Source: Populus alba (Eukaryota; Streptophyta; Magnoliopsida; Malpighiales; Salicaceae). Taken from it: 64,000 nucleotides of DNA. Of this stretch, positions 24,097-37,115 are shown piece after piece. Below the pieces are notes generated by a model. That model was given only the letters and a program-made list of their open reading frames with translations, was not told the DNA's origin and searched no databases. The number at the start of each line of letters is the position of its first letter. Within the stretch, counting starts at the first letter, position 1. Made by a program: the position numbers and the translations under genes. Location: the NCBI RefSeq assembly GCF_005239225.2, contig NC_133297.1, positions 15,612,147 to 15,676,146 on the forward strand, read 5' to 3'.

Positions 24097-27000
24097 TCAG
24101 GGATTTGTCCTGAAATGGTGGCGGTCGTTTGGCTGTGCTTCTGTCTTTGGGGGGACATTGTAGCCGTGAAGAATTTCATGGATTTTGGAATATGCCAACA
24201 CCTGTGAAGGGTCAGCCCCGCCGCTGCTTTGTGATGCGCGCGAACTCTCCTGCAGCTTAATCTTCTCAAACAGATACTGCTTCTCTGCCTCAGCTTCACT
24301 TAAACGAAGCTTGAGGTAACTGCTAGCATATTCTTCCTCTGATTTGTCTGTCTTAGCAAGGCCAATTCTCTGCAGCCTCTCAGCCTCTCGCTTTGCCTCG
24401 TTGGCCTTGAGCTGGAACATGTCGGCCTCTGCCTGCTTAAGCCTCACAATTCTCTCAAGCTCTTCAACCTGGAGCTTCTTGTTTTGCCTGTCTAGCTTTA
24501 GTTCTGCCACTTCCTTGGCCTTCTCCTCCAGCTCACGGTCACATGCCTCGAGAGCCATGCGTGCTTTCTTAAACATTCTCATCTTCTCATCAGCCACCAT
24601 CTCCATCTTCCTTATGGCCTCTTGCACCACTTCAGCAATTCGGTTGCATGCCTCCTGCGGGGCTATCAGCCTCCCACCCTCCCCATTTTCAAGGCTATTT
24701 GGAGAGTCCACCTCGAGCTCTTCAAAGAAGGGTACAGAGGAAAAGAACAAGAAGTTTAATTTCATCTAGCAGATTTCTACTGAATTTCAAATAACGAATT
24801 CAATAATACAGCTAATCAGTTAAATGTACATGGTTCTGTAAATGGAACCACATGTGGACTCTTCAGTCCCCACAGGACCATAACAAAACTGAGGCTATAC
24901 TGATAGGGGGGAAAGAGTGATTTCTCAAGAAATGCAGAGCAAGGATGAACCCTAAAGCTCAAAGAATAGAAGAGACACATGCTATGATTAGCTTGCCAAT
25001 TTGCTTGAACTAAGAGTCTAATAATAGAATGAAGACATCAGCTCCAATCACATTAATAGAATTTCAGTGTGAACATGTCAAAGGCTCTCAGCAAAGTGAG
25101 ATACTGTTAGCATGTCTATATATATGGCATGCTCACATGACTAGCGGAGTCAGAACACAGTAATACCCCTGTACTCATGAAACTCTCTGCTTTTGCTATA
25201 AAATAATCACTATCATATTTAAGAAAGAAAACTCTCTCTGCCTCTGCTAAAAAATGGAAACATTCTTTTCATATATATACTTCGTGAGAATAAGAAAGTT
25301 ACTGCAGGGAAGCATGTATAAAATATATATATCATACATCCATAACCATATGACAAATCATCAACTCTGTCCAAATACCCTTAATAGTTATAATAATCCT
25401 AGGTACTTTAGCAAAAAGAATATATATATATTAACTCCAAATTTCCTTCTCTTTTTACTAAAATACTTTCAAACTTAAACTCTTTTAAAACCCTTGAAAC
25501 CCTACTATATTTAAAGAAAAATTGTTGCTCTCTTTACAACAGAAAAGAAAACTCAGGTCTGCTTATATATTATCATGTAAATGCTAAGGTTTTATCTCTT
25601 CTTACTATCATCATTATAAGGTACAGATCTTAAGATAAAATATTTGTAATCCATAAGCTTTTTAACATATTATTTAATCATGGTGGTTTACTTTTCTATC
25701 AATATATTTTGGCTTTAAAATCACCAAGTATGGATGTGGTGGTTGAGCCCCTTAAGAACCTCAATAGACAAGTTTAAAGATGAGAGATTTGCAATCCTTT
25801 GGCAATTTCTTCCAGAATTCTGGATTAAAAAGCTTAGATTCAGTTGTTTTCGCATTACGCTAAATCCTTTTGATTGGTCCACATGTAAAAGGAAAATTTT
25901 ATTTTTTAATTCTTCTTTGACTGGTCCAGATATAAAATTCTATTATTTTTGACTGATCTCATCTAAACTAGCTCTCTCTTTCTCTCTCTCTCTCTCTCAC
26001 ACACACACATATATAAAACACCTCCACGCTAACTCCTTACCTTCTAAATTTGTCCTTTCTCTGTACAAAAAAATGTCATTATCTGTTGTCCAAAAGCAGA
26101 GCTTTCATCATCCTACAATCAAATAAGTAAATAAAAATCGTGTTTTAATTTGTTTTCTTTAACGATGGTGTTCTACTATCCTTATGAACTAAGGATTCCT
26201 TTCACTAAATTACACCTTTCACTCCAAATTTCCTTCTCTTTTTACTAAAATACTTTCAAACTTAAACTCTTTTAAAACCCTTGAAACCCTACTATATTTA
26301 AAGAAAAATTCTTGCTCTTTACAACAGAAAAGAAAACTCAGGTCTGCTTATATATTATCATGTAAATGCTAAGGTTTTATCTCTTCTTACTATCATCATT
26401 ATAAGGTACGGATCTTAAGAGAAAATATTTGTAATCCTTACTTTTTTTTTTTAATCTTGATTTACCTGACGTCATTTTTTTCTTATCTTGGAATTCTATT
26501 CACTGGGCACTACCCTTATACCTTGCTAGGATTCCAATTTATTACACACACATAAAATGCGTTAAATATTTAGATAACGGTAATGATATTGGAGCAGCTT
26601 AGGCACTGCTTCAAGCAGCCAGTGAAGGCAAAGCAAACTAATGCACCAGTTCAAATATTCTTCCAATACTGAAGGAGAGAAGGCTATCTTATTTAATGCT
26701 TAGCATAATACATACCTTGGAAGAACATCAATATCACTCTGCAAGCTGTTGATTCCGCAAGTCCACCCTTCATTTTCTCAATAAGTTCCTCGCACTTCCA
26801 AAAGAGTTTCCTCCCTCTAGTGTCTTCACTTCCTCGGAAGATTCTACTAACAAAATCAAGTTCCCTCGCAAGGGCCTCTCGTTCCCATGCTGGTGCACAG
26901 TGTTGGAAAACATCTTTCACCCAACCCAAGAGCTCAGATGTTCGATTGCAGGCTCGGCAACGGAAAAGCATCTCAGTTGGGCCAGCTCCACTCTTAACAG

Positions 27001-27856
27001 ATGGACCCATACAAATTTGCCCATCACGAATGGCACAATCCGTGTGAGTCCAATGAGAACACAAATCGCAACCAATCCAACGGCACGTGTTCACTTCAAA
27101 ATCAAACTTGTTACAGATCACACACATGCAGAGATTGCAGAAACCGCTCCTGTTGGCACATATTTCGCAGGTACAGTCATCAGCTGGAAGCTGGTTTTGG
27201 CATGCTATATTTCTGCATCTCTTGAACACAAAGACCTCAATCAGGGAAGTTTGGGAAAGACTTATACTTGGATGCAAAAAAGCCTGAATTCCAGTGTTTA
27301 TTGAAACGAGTATTTCAAGTTGTACTCGGTGTGCTCTAATCAATGTCTTTGCTGTCAAATCAGCTCTACTCTGAACAAGCTTCTGCAAAATCAAAAATTC
27401 CTCTCTGTGCTGTGAACCACCACTCCCTTCAAGGATAACCCGGAGACCATTCTTTAGCTCATCAAGAAAATCATCAGGTAGATGATGCATCTTTTCAGAA
27501 ATCACATCAACTCGTTCCCTAGCTATGTCACGAAGAGTTATCTTATCTGCAACTGAGACACGACGAATGACAGACTGTTCAGGGCAATCATTCTCCGCCT
27601 TGCCATTCTCCATCTTCTTTGTCATCATGGCATCAGCAGCGGGCCAAGTTTCTCGTGAACTAGCACTTTCAGTAGGTGATTCACGAATATTATCAGAGTT
27701 AGATCTCAGTTCGTGTGCATCAGGAGACAGGCGAGGATCAGAAGACACCAAGGACAGTGATGTTTGTAGTCCAGCTGCTCGCGGTTGCTGTCGTGGAGGA
27801 AGCATTTTTGATGAAGGGTGGTGATGAATGTTAGAACCAGATGATGTGCCCATCAA
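24097..27856 (-). CDS. OBE1: OBERON-type PHD-finger protein (2 coding exons, ~587 aa)
   Basis: Coding exons (minus) are 26716-27856 and 24097-24719, joined in frame (1764 nt) with a 1996-bp GT-AG intron; the junction reads MFFQ-ELEVDSP. The start MMGTSSGSN allows either Met (27856 or 27853); the second gives MGTSSGSN, as I recall for Arabidopsis OBE1. A Ser/Pro-rich N-terminus (1-90) is followed by a helical region. The Cys/His-rich PHD-Oberon module spans about 214-305 (CRNIAC, CTCEICANRSGFC, CMCVICNK, CDLCSHWTHTDC, CRAC). A long charged coiled coil fills exon 2 (about 395-545). OBERON proteins are nuclear, act redundantly in root and shoot meristem establishment, and associate with TITANIA proteins via the coiled coil (family knowledge). 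Length is near the usual ~566 aa. OBE1 versus OBE2 orthology cannot be settled from sequence alone. Confidence 0.92.
25434..25652. repeat. Intronic direct repeat, copy 1 (219 bp)
   Basis: Begins 'actccaaatttccttctc' and ends 'atatttgtaatcc'. It is almost identical to 26221-26437: by eye I count three substitutions and one 2-bp indel. It lies in the large OBERON-gene intron. Confidence 0.95.
26221..26437. repeat. Intronic direct repeat, copy 2 (217 bp)
   Basis: Same orientation as copy 1, 787 bp away. Flanks differ on both sides, so the duplicated unit is just this segment. Ends are not TG...CA, so it does not look like an LTR pair. The 3' end lies about 280 bp from the intron donor at 26715. 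Confidence 0.95.
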
Positions 27857-27870
27857 TTAGTGGTTTCTTC

Positions 27871-28728
27871 CTGTCAATGTCACAAGGAACTATAACACAT
27901 CATCAATCCATCACCACCTACTTCTATCATCACTATCATTAGAATTCAAGCTACGGAAATGTGTGAAAAAAAGAAAGAAAAGTACAGAGAAGCATGGCCC
28001 AACTAGGAACACCTCCGTTGTAAAAAATAAAAAAATCTTCAGGAAAAATTCTGCAATAAAAATTAAATATTGTCTCAAAAAAGGCTTTTCTGTCCAATAA
28101 AGTTTTGATCAAAATTATATGTAATAATCCCTTCTTTTTACAAGAACGTTTTTTGTTGCTTGCTTAGAATTAACCATGATTTCCAGAGGATATTCATATA
28201 TATATATATATATATATAAAAGCATAATTGATGAAAATTGAGCACAATCACATGGAGAGACCATATCAACTACTACAGCTATAACAGATGAAAGCAACGC
28301 ATACACGCTCACCGATTTATTTATTTTTAAAAGAAAATCAGCATCATTAATGAATCAGACTATTTAAGAAAAAAAAGCAAGAATATTTTTAAAAATATAC
28401 CAAAGCTGCAACAAGCAAACAGTGGATCAGAGCAAAGGAAGTGATCTGTTTAATTACTAAGAAAGCTACCAAATCCAAACATAAAGTTACCAGATCTGAC
28501 CTCTCAAAAACCTTCCTAAAATGAAATAAAAATTAATTTTTTTAAAAAAAAATCTATTAGTTAATCAAAAAATCTATCTATCTATTTATTCACCACTTAA
28601 ACCACAAACAATAATAATAATAAAAAAAAAGAAGTAAAAACATTTCTTCTGGTTTTTCTACCTGTTCTCTCAGCAACCAAACAGAAGCTAATAAAAAGAA
28701 AGACAGCACGAGAGAGAGAGAGAGAGAC
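27871..28728 (-). other. Probable 5' UTR intron of the OBERON-type gene
   Basis: Upstream of the start codon the minus strand has an acceptor (GACAG, exon resuming at 27870). A donor ATCAG/GTCTCTCT lies at 28729/28728, beside a (GA)n tract. This implies a leader exon from 28729 to roughly 28930. The intron holds an (AT)n run at about 28196-28217. Splice-motif inference only. Confidence 0.4.
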
Positions 28729-28930
28729 CTGATGAAACGAGGCCAAATGGATCGATGGAGGAAGAGATGAAGGAAACAGGCATCGATCAACAAGGATTAC
28801 AAGAGAGCAGAGAGATCATTGAATCAGCATCTTTACCATTTTGTCCTCCAGTGTTGAGGCTTGACTACAGATGACAGGAACAAACCGACGACTTTACCCA
28901 GGGACAAGACTGGACAATATAAGAGAGAAA

Positions 28931-31640
28931 GTCGTTAACGAAAGAAAACGGCTAGCGGCTAAGCCGGTGTCTTAATTTGTGTTCACCGGCTTCGCATGCT
29001 TGCAATTTTGTCACTGTTTGTGGCGCATCGACTTGCTTTTTAGACGTGGCGAAAGACAGCTATTACCTGTTTTTATATTTTAAAAAATTTAAATTTTATT
29101 TTATTTTATTTTAAATAAATATATTTTTATTATTTTCATATCATTTTAATATAATGATATCAAAAATAATTTTTAAAAATAAAAAATATATTATTTTAAT
29201 ACATTTTCAATTAAAATATATTTTTTAAAAAATCACAATTACATTTTTAAATGAGCCCAGTCAATAAATAATTTACTAAATAAATAAGTGATAAAAAAAA
29301 TCATTTGGTTTTGTTGTGTTTATAAATTAAGTAGCTTTTACTCGTTTTTTTAAAATTATTAAGTGGCTGGTAAAAGACATTTTTTACAAAAAAAAAAAAA
29401 ACATCTTCTCCTTATTACATTACATTTAGTAATTACAAATTATAAATTACAATTATGAGAAACTAAATCCCATGAAAAAAAACATTGTGAACACCTTCAC
29501 AACGCATTGTTTAGAACAGTGTTGTTGAGCTTTGAGATTTTTTTGTTTCAGTCTCTAGTTTGTTTATTTTTTTTTAGTCCTTGAAAAATTAAGTTATATG
29601 AATTTTTGAGTTTATAATTTATTTTAATTGGTTTTGTATAGAGTTCTTGTAGTGTAAAAAAATATCATGATATTTGATCGGTATTTAATTTTGTAAAAAA
29701 AAAAAATTTAGTTATGTTGATTGAAAAAATTAATCATTCAAGGACCTAATTTGACATTATGACTAAAATAAATGGTTTCTCTTCTTACCCCACCGTTCAT
29801 AAATGCACCTTTTCTCTCTCTTTCCTTCTAATTTTTTCAAGTGTTTTTTTGTCCTTTATTGAACATTTTAATTCAAAACTTTATTTATTTATATTTCAAT
29901 TTATGAGTTTGAAAAAAAAAAAGTTCTTGAAAAAAGAAACAAAGAAAGTTAACATATGACCAATTTCAACAACAAAACCAGTTGTTCTCGATGTTAATAA
30001 ATTTCTTTTGATGATGAAAGTTTTATTTATGTATATATATTTTTTAATTTTTATCTTAAAAAAAATAGATTAATGTTTGAGAATGTTTATTTATTAAAGT
30101 TTATTTTTTATTGTTTAATCGATAAAATGCTAATGTAAAACTAAAAATTAGTTTATTAAGGCTACTAAAATGTTTCTTAGGTGTTATTAATCCAAATAAA
30201 GATTGAAAATACATTGTTTAAAACCTAAAAGTCAGAATATTTTATCTAGATTGATGAATAACATGTTATTTACTCCTTTAGCCAAGTGTGTGTAAAGAAG
30301 CAAAAGTTAGGAGTGTATACTCGGCCTTATAGGCCACCACATGTAGCTTTTTCCTTGTTATCAAGCTCATGTGCCTAGTCTTTAAAAAAAATATTTTTTT
30401 TTTCAATAATTTAAATTTAATTTCATTAAAATAAATTCATTTAAAATACAATAGATAAGCTATTTTATTAAATTCTTAATAAAGAATGTATTTCAGATAT
30501 GTTTTTATTACCATTCCATTTTTCTTTTATTTTTGAATAAGATTATAGAATTCTTTTTATAATATTAGCAAGTGTTCTTTTTGTACAACCCATTGTAATT
30601 ATTATTTATTTAGTTTTATTTATTTTCTTTACTACAAGTATTAATTTTTTTTATTATATAATTAAATAAAAAATAGTTGCACACCTAGACCAGTTATGTC
30701 ACCTCTCTCTCCTTTTCCTTTTAATTGTTTCTTTAATTTAAATTTAAAATTAATAAAATTATTATTTTTTATATTTGGTTTTATTTAATCATTTTTTTTT
30801 CAAATATATATTTTTATTTTTGTATAATTAAATGAAAGGTGGATTCTAAAATATCATTATTAAACCCAAGCAAGATGATGACTCGGATTATAAATTTCAT
30901 TAGTTAACTAGATTGACTTATTTTGATCCAAAGCATCATCATCTTGATATTTAGAAGAAGAAAAAAAGAAGAAGCAAGGTTAAGTGACTTCCTTTTCAAT
31001 ATTTTTATTTATTTTTAGGTCAAGTTTTTTAATTAAAATTTATTTAAATAAATTAATTAAAAACATGTTTGCAATATTATTTAATGAAGTGTTGTTTAAT
31101 TTTTTACTTTTTCTCAGTAAGACTATAGCATATTTTTCTAATATTAATAACAATCTTATTGTATATCCTTTACAATATTTATTTTTATATTTTTCTTTTT
31201 AAAATTTATTCATTTTTTTTCTTGTACATTTATGTTATTGTATAGTTAGTACTAGCCTCCATGTTTGTGCTTCGTAGCAAGGGTAAACTATTTTTTTAAA
31301 TAAAAAATAATAATTAGGTATTGAAAATGCATAAAAAAATATATAGAAAACCATTTATGATGAATATGTAAAAAAATCCAATTAGATCTAAACCAACACG
31401 AGACATTTTGTCATATCTATGATCAAGGTTATGTGCCTAGAATAACCGAATTAAAAATAAAAAGTTTTATGAAGGCTTTTAAAAAAATATGTTAACTTTT
31501 AAACTCGTGATCTAAATCATTAAACTTGAAGTATCAAATTTAAAAAAATCATGAAGTATAATTTATAAAAAAATCAAATATTAAATGATAAAATTAAAAA
31601 AAAAACCTAATCATACAAAAGGATTTTTAAAAAATAACAA
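28931..31640. other. AT-rich intergenic DNA with diverged repeats
   Basis: Upstream of the OBERON gene; no supported coding region. 29065-29255 is a copy of the dispersed AT-rich family ('atgatatcaaaaataatttt', 'aaaaaatcacaattacattt'). The rest is low-complexity. Confidence 0.4.
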
Positions 31641-31659
31641 TTCAAAAAATGAAGATCAA

Positions 31660-32145
31660 AATTATTGTCACTACTATTATTAATAAGTAATACCATCATC
31701 ATCACTATTATTATTTCTATTTCTATTATTATTGTTGTTGTTGTTACTGTTGTTAATATTATTATTGTCATTATCACTATCATTTTAACAAATATTATTT
31801 GTATTTTTATTATCATCACTATTTTTCTTCTTCTTATTCTTCTTCTCTCTCATGTTATTATTGTTGTTGTTGTTGTTGTTATTTGTAGTAGTAGTAAAAG
31901 CAGTAATATTGTTACCACCACAACAACAACAACTACTACTATTATTATCAACATTTGTTATTGTTGTTGTTACCACAACCACCACCACCACCACCAGCAT
32001 TATGAATTTAGTTGTTGTTATCAATAATATTATTATTTTAATATTTATTATCACTATCATTATCATCATCATTATTATTGCTATTATTATCAATAATATC
32101 ATCATCATCATTAATATTACCATGATTATTATTATTATTAAGAAA
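31660..32145. repeat. Long compound trinucleotide microsatellite
   Basis: About 480 bp of interleaved TTA, TTG, ATC, AAC and CCA triplets in shifting phases. Because the unit is three bases, all frames read as long homopolymer-like runs (Ile/Val, Asn, Thr); these are not genes. Confidence 0.9.
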
Positions 32146-32639
32146 ATAAAAATCATGAACTTGATTTGAAGAATATAATTGAAAATGATGAAAACTTTGA
32201 TAAGAAGGCTAAGAAAAACAATGAAAAATCAAAAGAAAAGAGACCAAATTGAAATCATTATTATCATTGAAAAAAAATTTATAAACTTGATTTGAAGGAT
32301 AAAATTGAAAGGTATAAAAACTTTGACAAAAAGACAAAAAAAAAAGAAAAGAAATTAAAAGTAGAAGGACTGAATCAAAATACCTTATATATACAAATTA
32401 AACATCAATGGTTAAATTAAAAACAAACAAAACTTTAACAAAAGGGAAAAAAAAAATAAAAGCAATAATCACAATTAAAAGGTATGAATATGAAATAACT
32501 ATAACTGTAACAATGATGACTGTAATGTATTTATCGGAAAAGGAGAGAGAAATAAATGAAGAAGAAAAAAAAAGTCACCAGGAATCTTGGAAACTTATTA
32601 AGAGAACATGTGCCGCCTATAATAAAAGAGGAGATGACA

Positions 32640-33190
32640 AGAAATAAACTAAGACAGTGAAAGCTCATTTTTGAATGTTGGAAACCACTACACGCGCCGT
32701 CCAAAGTGTGTGGTGGTTCCAACGCGCTGGGGGGTATTCTATTGCATGCCCCAACAACTTTTTAAATATAAAATTATTATTTTAATGGTAAATTACATTA
32801 TTAAACTCAAGCTAACCTACAATTAACAAAAAAAAAAAAGAAGATAAAAGTCCTAACTACCCTAGACTACAATGAATTCAATATTTTGCATCCAAGGGTA
32901 CATGTGTAATTCTACTATGTATGAAAAAATAAAAATACCTAAATATACCTAACCGAGACCACTTGTTTTTGAGCTTTTAGAGGTATTTTGGTTATTTTAT
33001 TGTTCATTAAAACATTCAATAGACAAAAATACCCCAAAAAAATCAATATTGACTAATGCTCCTTGTAAAAATACTAAAATAACCCAGGTCCAAAGGCATG
33101 CATTTATTGATAGGAAGGACAAAAATGGCCATTACATTATAGTGGTGAATAGTAAAATATAAAAGGAGCTATAATGAATCTTCCCTTTGT
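32640..33190. repeat. Repeat-like segment with a GC-richer head
   Basis: A head rich in GC ('cgcgccgtccaaagtgtgtg', 'caacgcgctggggggtatt') is followed by AT-rich text typical of Salicaceae dispersed repeats ('caaaaatggccattacatta', 'ggtattttggttattttatt'). It resembles the style of the segments at 44.4-45.1 and 60.7-61.2 kb, possibly in reverse orientation. No coding potential. Confidence 0.35.
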
Positions 33191-35060
33191 TTTAGTTGTT
33201 TATATAATATACAATTTGATCCCAAAAGATCAAGTTATTCAACCTAAATGGGTTCATGATTTGTTTGGCAAGTTTGGTAATTTGAGCTAAGTCAACTCAT
33301 GCCAATAAAAAATGATGTCTTTTCAATTTATTTTAAGAAATAAAAAATTATGGCTTGAAATTTTTTGTTGTCAAATTGATCTTAAAAGGAACAGTTGAGT
33401 TGTGTTTGACCTGCTTGGTTAAACAGGTCACATTATGTGATTGAATCGAAGGGTTGAATGGAAGCAATCCTCACTTGTTATGGTTGCAAAATTTAAGATC
33501 GGAGAGTGTGGGGGTAGAAATGACCAACAATGGAGCAATAGATGTAGACCTTTCTTATGGTGGATAGTGAAGGGAGGAGAAAAGAGTGATGGTGGTGACT
33601 AGTTATTTTTTAATGTAATGAAAAAGTTGTTATATGTAATATAAAAGCTTTCGAGTCATTAAATATAATATAATGACAATCCTGTAAATAATCTAATATT
33701 TTTTATTGATTTTTATGTGAGCTTATAAACTTAAAGATATAAACACTAGTTTATGAAAAAATAGATGTAAAGTGAAAAAAATAATTAAACTACAAGATGT
33801 AAAGTGTAATTTACCCTTTAAAGTTTTCCTTTTTTTAGAAAATAAAAAACACTTATATATTTTTCTTTTCTACACTAAAATTGACTTCTAATCTGACATG
33901 TAATAGAGCATGAGTATTAGACTAATAACATCTGTGTTCAAATGACTATGACTAAGAATATTTTATTAGACTAATTATTCGAGAGGGGCCAGTGACATTA
34001 GTGTTTATATGACAATGAAGATTTTATTAAACTAGTTGTTTGGGAGTGCCTAGTGGAATTTGTATTGAGATAACCATGAATATTTTATTAGATTAGTTGA
34101 TTAAGAGGGTCTTTTAGTATTTGTGCTTATATAATCAAGGTGATTTACTAAACTAATTGACCAAAATAAGGCTAGTGACATATGTGTTCAAATAACTAAG
34201 AAAATCTTATTTGACTAACTAAGTGGGAGGGCAGGTCCTTCTCATTCCTGACCCATTGATTCTTATAGTGCCACATTTTGTTATAGAATTTAATATTGTA
34301 ATTTAAAGATGTTAAACTGATATGTATCGTAATCTGAGGTATTCCATGTTGAACTTTTAATCATGTTTTATAAAGCATCATATTTATATTTTGTAACCCT
34401 TAGTTAATTTTGTGTATCCATATTGAATTTTATATTATTTAAGATAAGATCCAAAAAATTACCATATTCTAAATATTCATTTTCATTTATCATTTAATAA
34501 AGTAAACTATATAAATTCATGTGTAAATTATCTCTTAGTCACACTGTTCAGATTTCATGAAAAATTACATGTAAGTTATCCTTGAGTTATGTTGATGAGA
34601 GAACGGTTCAGGATGATTGGACTTGACTATGATATTGATTTATGAGATAAAAGAAGTTGTTAATAACTTGGTGTGCTCCTAATATAAGAGAAATTGTACC
34701 AAAATCTTGGTAGGGCGCACAAAAAGAAATTTACCCTTGAGTTTTTGAATTACTTAAAAGGTTGTTATCGTAGAAAGTAGATTTTTTTTTAAAAATTCAA
34801 GGTTGTTACATCAATTCTTTTTTTCTTTTATCCCTCAATCTTTTCTCAATTTGATCATTTCACATTTATGTATTTTTAGATTGAACTTGATAGTTTTTTT
34901 TTGTTACCTAGCTATGGGGATCCCATAATATCGAGAAAGAAATCTACCATGTTTGATGCTCAGTTTTGCAAATCAAATATGATTTTATTGATCCAAAACA
35001 ATAACGACTTGAATAATCCATTTTGAAAAAAATATATTAGGGATTGAAAAAAACAAGAAG
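33191..35060. other. Intergenic DNA with short imperfect repeats
   Basis: No supported gene. Between about 33920 and 34240 a loosely repeated phrase of the type 'tattttattagactaatt..gggag..agtgacatt.gtgtt..atgac' recurs roughly every 70 bp, suggesting an old minisatellite. Confidence 0.4.
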
Positions 35061-36130
35061 GATAACTTGGTTGGCGTATGCGTTGCACGTGTTAGCATGT
35101 GGGAAGAGGTCATTGCGTGCGGTCTTTTCTAGCAGCTATCCACCACCATCCTCGGATGTGTTAGAACCATTGCAATGAGACCTTCTTTGTGATAGGGTTC
35201 GTGTTTATAGAAGTGCAATGGTGATGCTCTAATGATCTTTTATTTCTTCTCCCATCTCTTTTCTCTCTCATCTCACAGGAAATCATGTTGGCCTGTCAAA
35301 GTTGAAAAGTTTCCTGTTATTTTGTTTTGGTATTAGATTTAGTCTTTATTCTTATGACTGTTGTTTGTTTTTTTTTATCATTTTTAAATTGATTTTTTTA
35401 AAATTTCATTCATTTTCATTTTGTTTTATTTAATTTTTATATCAAATTTGGTTATCATTCTTTTGATTGCTATTTTTTTTTATTTTGGATCTTTTTTAAT
35501 TATTTTTTTTTTAATTTTATCTTTCACTAATTGGTTAATTGAAAATTTAGCTTCGTGATTTTTTTGGATTTTCCTTCCATGGGATAATCCCATCCTTATG
35601 ATCGGGGTCATGGGTTTGGAAGATTAGTATGAGTTGACTTTGGTCTTTTTTAGGTCAGTTTTTAAAATTGATTTTATTTTTCAATTTCATCATTAAACAT
35701 TGAGTTTGTTTAAGATTAAGTTTCTTTGTTCTTTTCACATTCCTTTTCGTGGACTTATCTCAATCTCATTTTATGAGTTGCAGGCTTGTCAGGTTAACCC
35801 AAATTAACTTGAGTTTTTTTTGTTTTGTTATTTGTTTTTTTAATTTCATCATTCAACATTGGATGAGTGAGTTTGAGAATTGAGTTTTGTGGTTTTTTTA
35901 GATTTGCTTTCTACAAAGTTATTATATTCTCACGACAGGTTGTGGATTTGGCTGGCTAATTTAGGACAAGTTTTTAGTTCTTTTTTAAAATTAATATTTT
36001 TTTTAATATTATCTTTCAACATTTGATTTGATGAGAATTGAGTTTCAGAATTATTATTTTTTCCTATAGGGTTATTTCATTTTCATTTAATGTTTTCTTT
36101 TGTCATCAAATAAGTGACATAACACGGCCA
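35061..36130. repeat. GC-richer head plus T-rich ~165-bp periodic tail
   Basis: Motifs of the form 'gg.ataatcccatccttatga..gggtcatgggttt' recur at about 35580, 35750, 35915 and 36070, spacing 150-170 bp. The internal word 'atttcatcattcaacattg' occurs between them. A GC-richer head (about 35070-35280) precedes it. Same family as 12.4-13.4 and 44.9-46.65 kb. Confidence 0.6.
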
Positions 36131-36649
36131 TCATTTTATTAATGTGTTAAGTGTGTATTTGATATTATAGTAATTTTCATAGTTTAGTTTGATACAAAAA
36201 TCATAATTAGTTATTACTTAGTTTGATAAAATTTGAGATTGGTTAAACCTATTATTCAAATATCTTTTGAATAGAAAACAGTTTAGTTTATAGATATTCG
36301 GTTAAAATTATTGTTGAAAATAATATTGATATAAATAATTAAAAAAAATGAAGTAATTTCAGATTATTAATACATTATAAATACAGAAAAGTAACATTAA
36401 GGTACTAACTTAACTGTAACATTAAATTTCTTCTTGTATGTAAGTGGGTTAAGATTTTAACCGTAGCGAAGTTCACTTGCGATTGGGTATGTGAAACAAA
36501 ATTTGAGAGGAAGAAACACAAGAATTCTTGGTCTGAGTGTGTTGTTCTTGTTCAAGTATGGTTAGTTTGGTCATTAAAATTTTCAACGGTAACAAAAGTA
36601 ATAAAAAGTTTGATGTTGCAAGGGAAATCACATGGACATAGGTAAAAAA

Positions 36650-36830
36650 ATATTTATTCTTTTTAATATTATATTATAGTAGTGATTATTTTTTAAAGTT
36701 TTTTTTATTTAAAAATATATTAAAATATATATTTTTATTTTTTTAAAATTTATTTTAGACATCAGAATATCAAAACTATAAAAAATTACAAAAAAACATA
36801 ATTTAAAGAAAAATAAATAAATTTTTTAAA
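36650..36830. repeat. Copy of the dispersed AT-rich repeat (reverse orientation)
   Basis: Carries 'tattttagacatcagaatat' and 'caaaactataaaaaattac', the reverse-complement style of the family seen at 14985-15165. A forward copy follows at about 36975-37115. Confidence 0.45.
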
Positions 36831-36974
36831 AACATTTTTAAAATATAAAAATAAATAAATTTAAAATTATTTCATCAATAACTAATCAGACCTAGTTATA
36901 AACCCCATGTTTAGCACCAAATTTTTTTAATGTAACCAACATATTATGAAGTTTTTTTTTTTTTTTTTTTTTGC

Positions 36975-37115
36975 AGTTAAAATTGCATTTCATGATTTTT
37001 ATAAAAAAAAAATTATATTTTTAAATTGATTTGATGTGTTAATAAAAAAAATAATTTTAAAAAATAAAAATATACTATTTTTATATATTTTCTTAACTAA
37101 CAACATTTTAACTAA
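36975..37115. repeat. Copy of the dispersed AT-rich repeat (forward orientation)
   Basis: Shares 'ttgatttgatgtgttaataa' and A/T runs with other family members. Together with the reverse copy at 36650-36830 it forms an inverted pair. Confidence 0.45.

Noticed and set aside
24344..24769. 141-codon plus-strand frame
   Set aside because: Antisense shadow of the OBERON coiled-coil exon, where biased codons leave the opposite strand open.
25434..26437. The intronic direct repeats as LTRs of a small TRIM element
   Set aside because: No TG...CA ends, no primer-binding site next to copy 1 and no flanking target duplication.
26820..27824. Several plus-strand frames of 66-134 codons
   Set aside because: Antisense to OBERON exon 1, with no independent support.
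31665..32169. Three overlapping 105-123-codon frames on both strands
   Set aside because: They arise from the triplet microsatellite; the proteins are homopolymer-like (Ile/Val, Asn, Thr).
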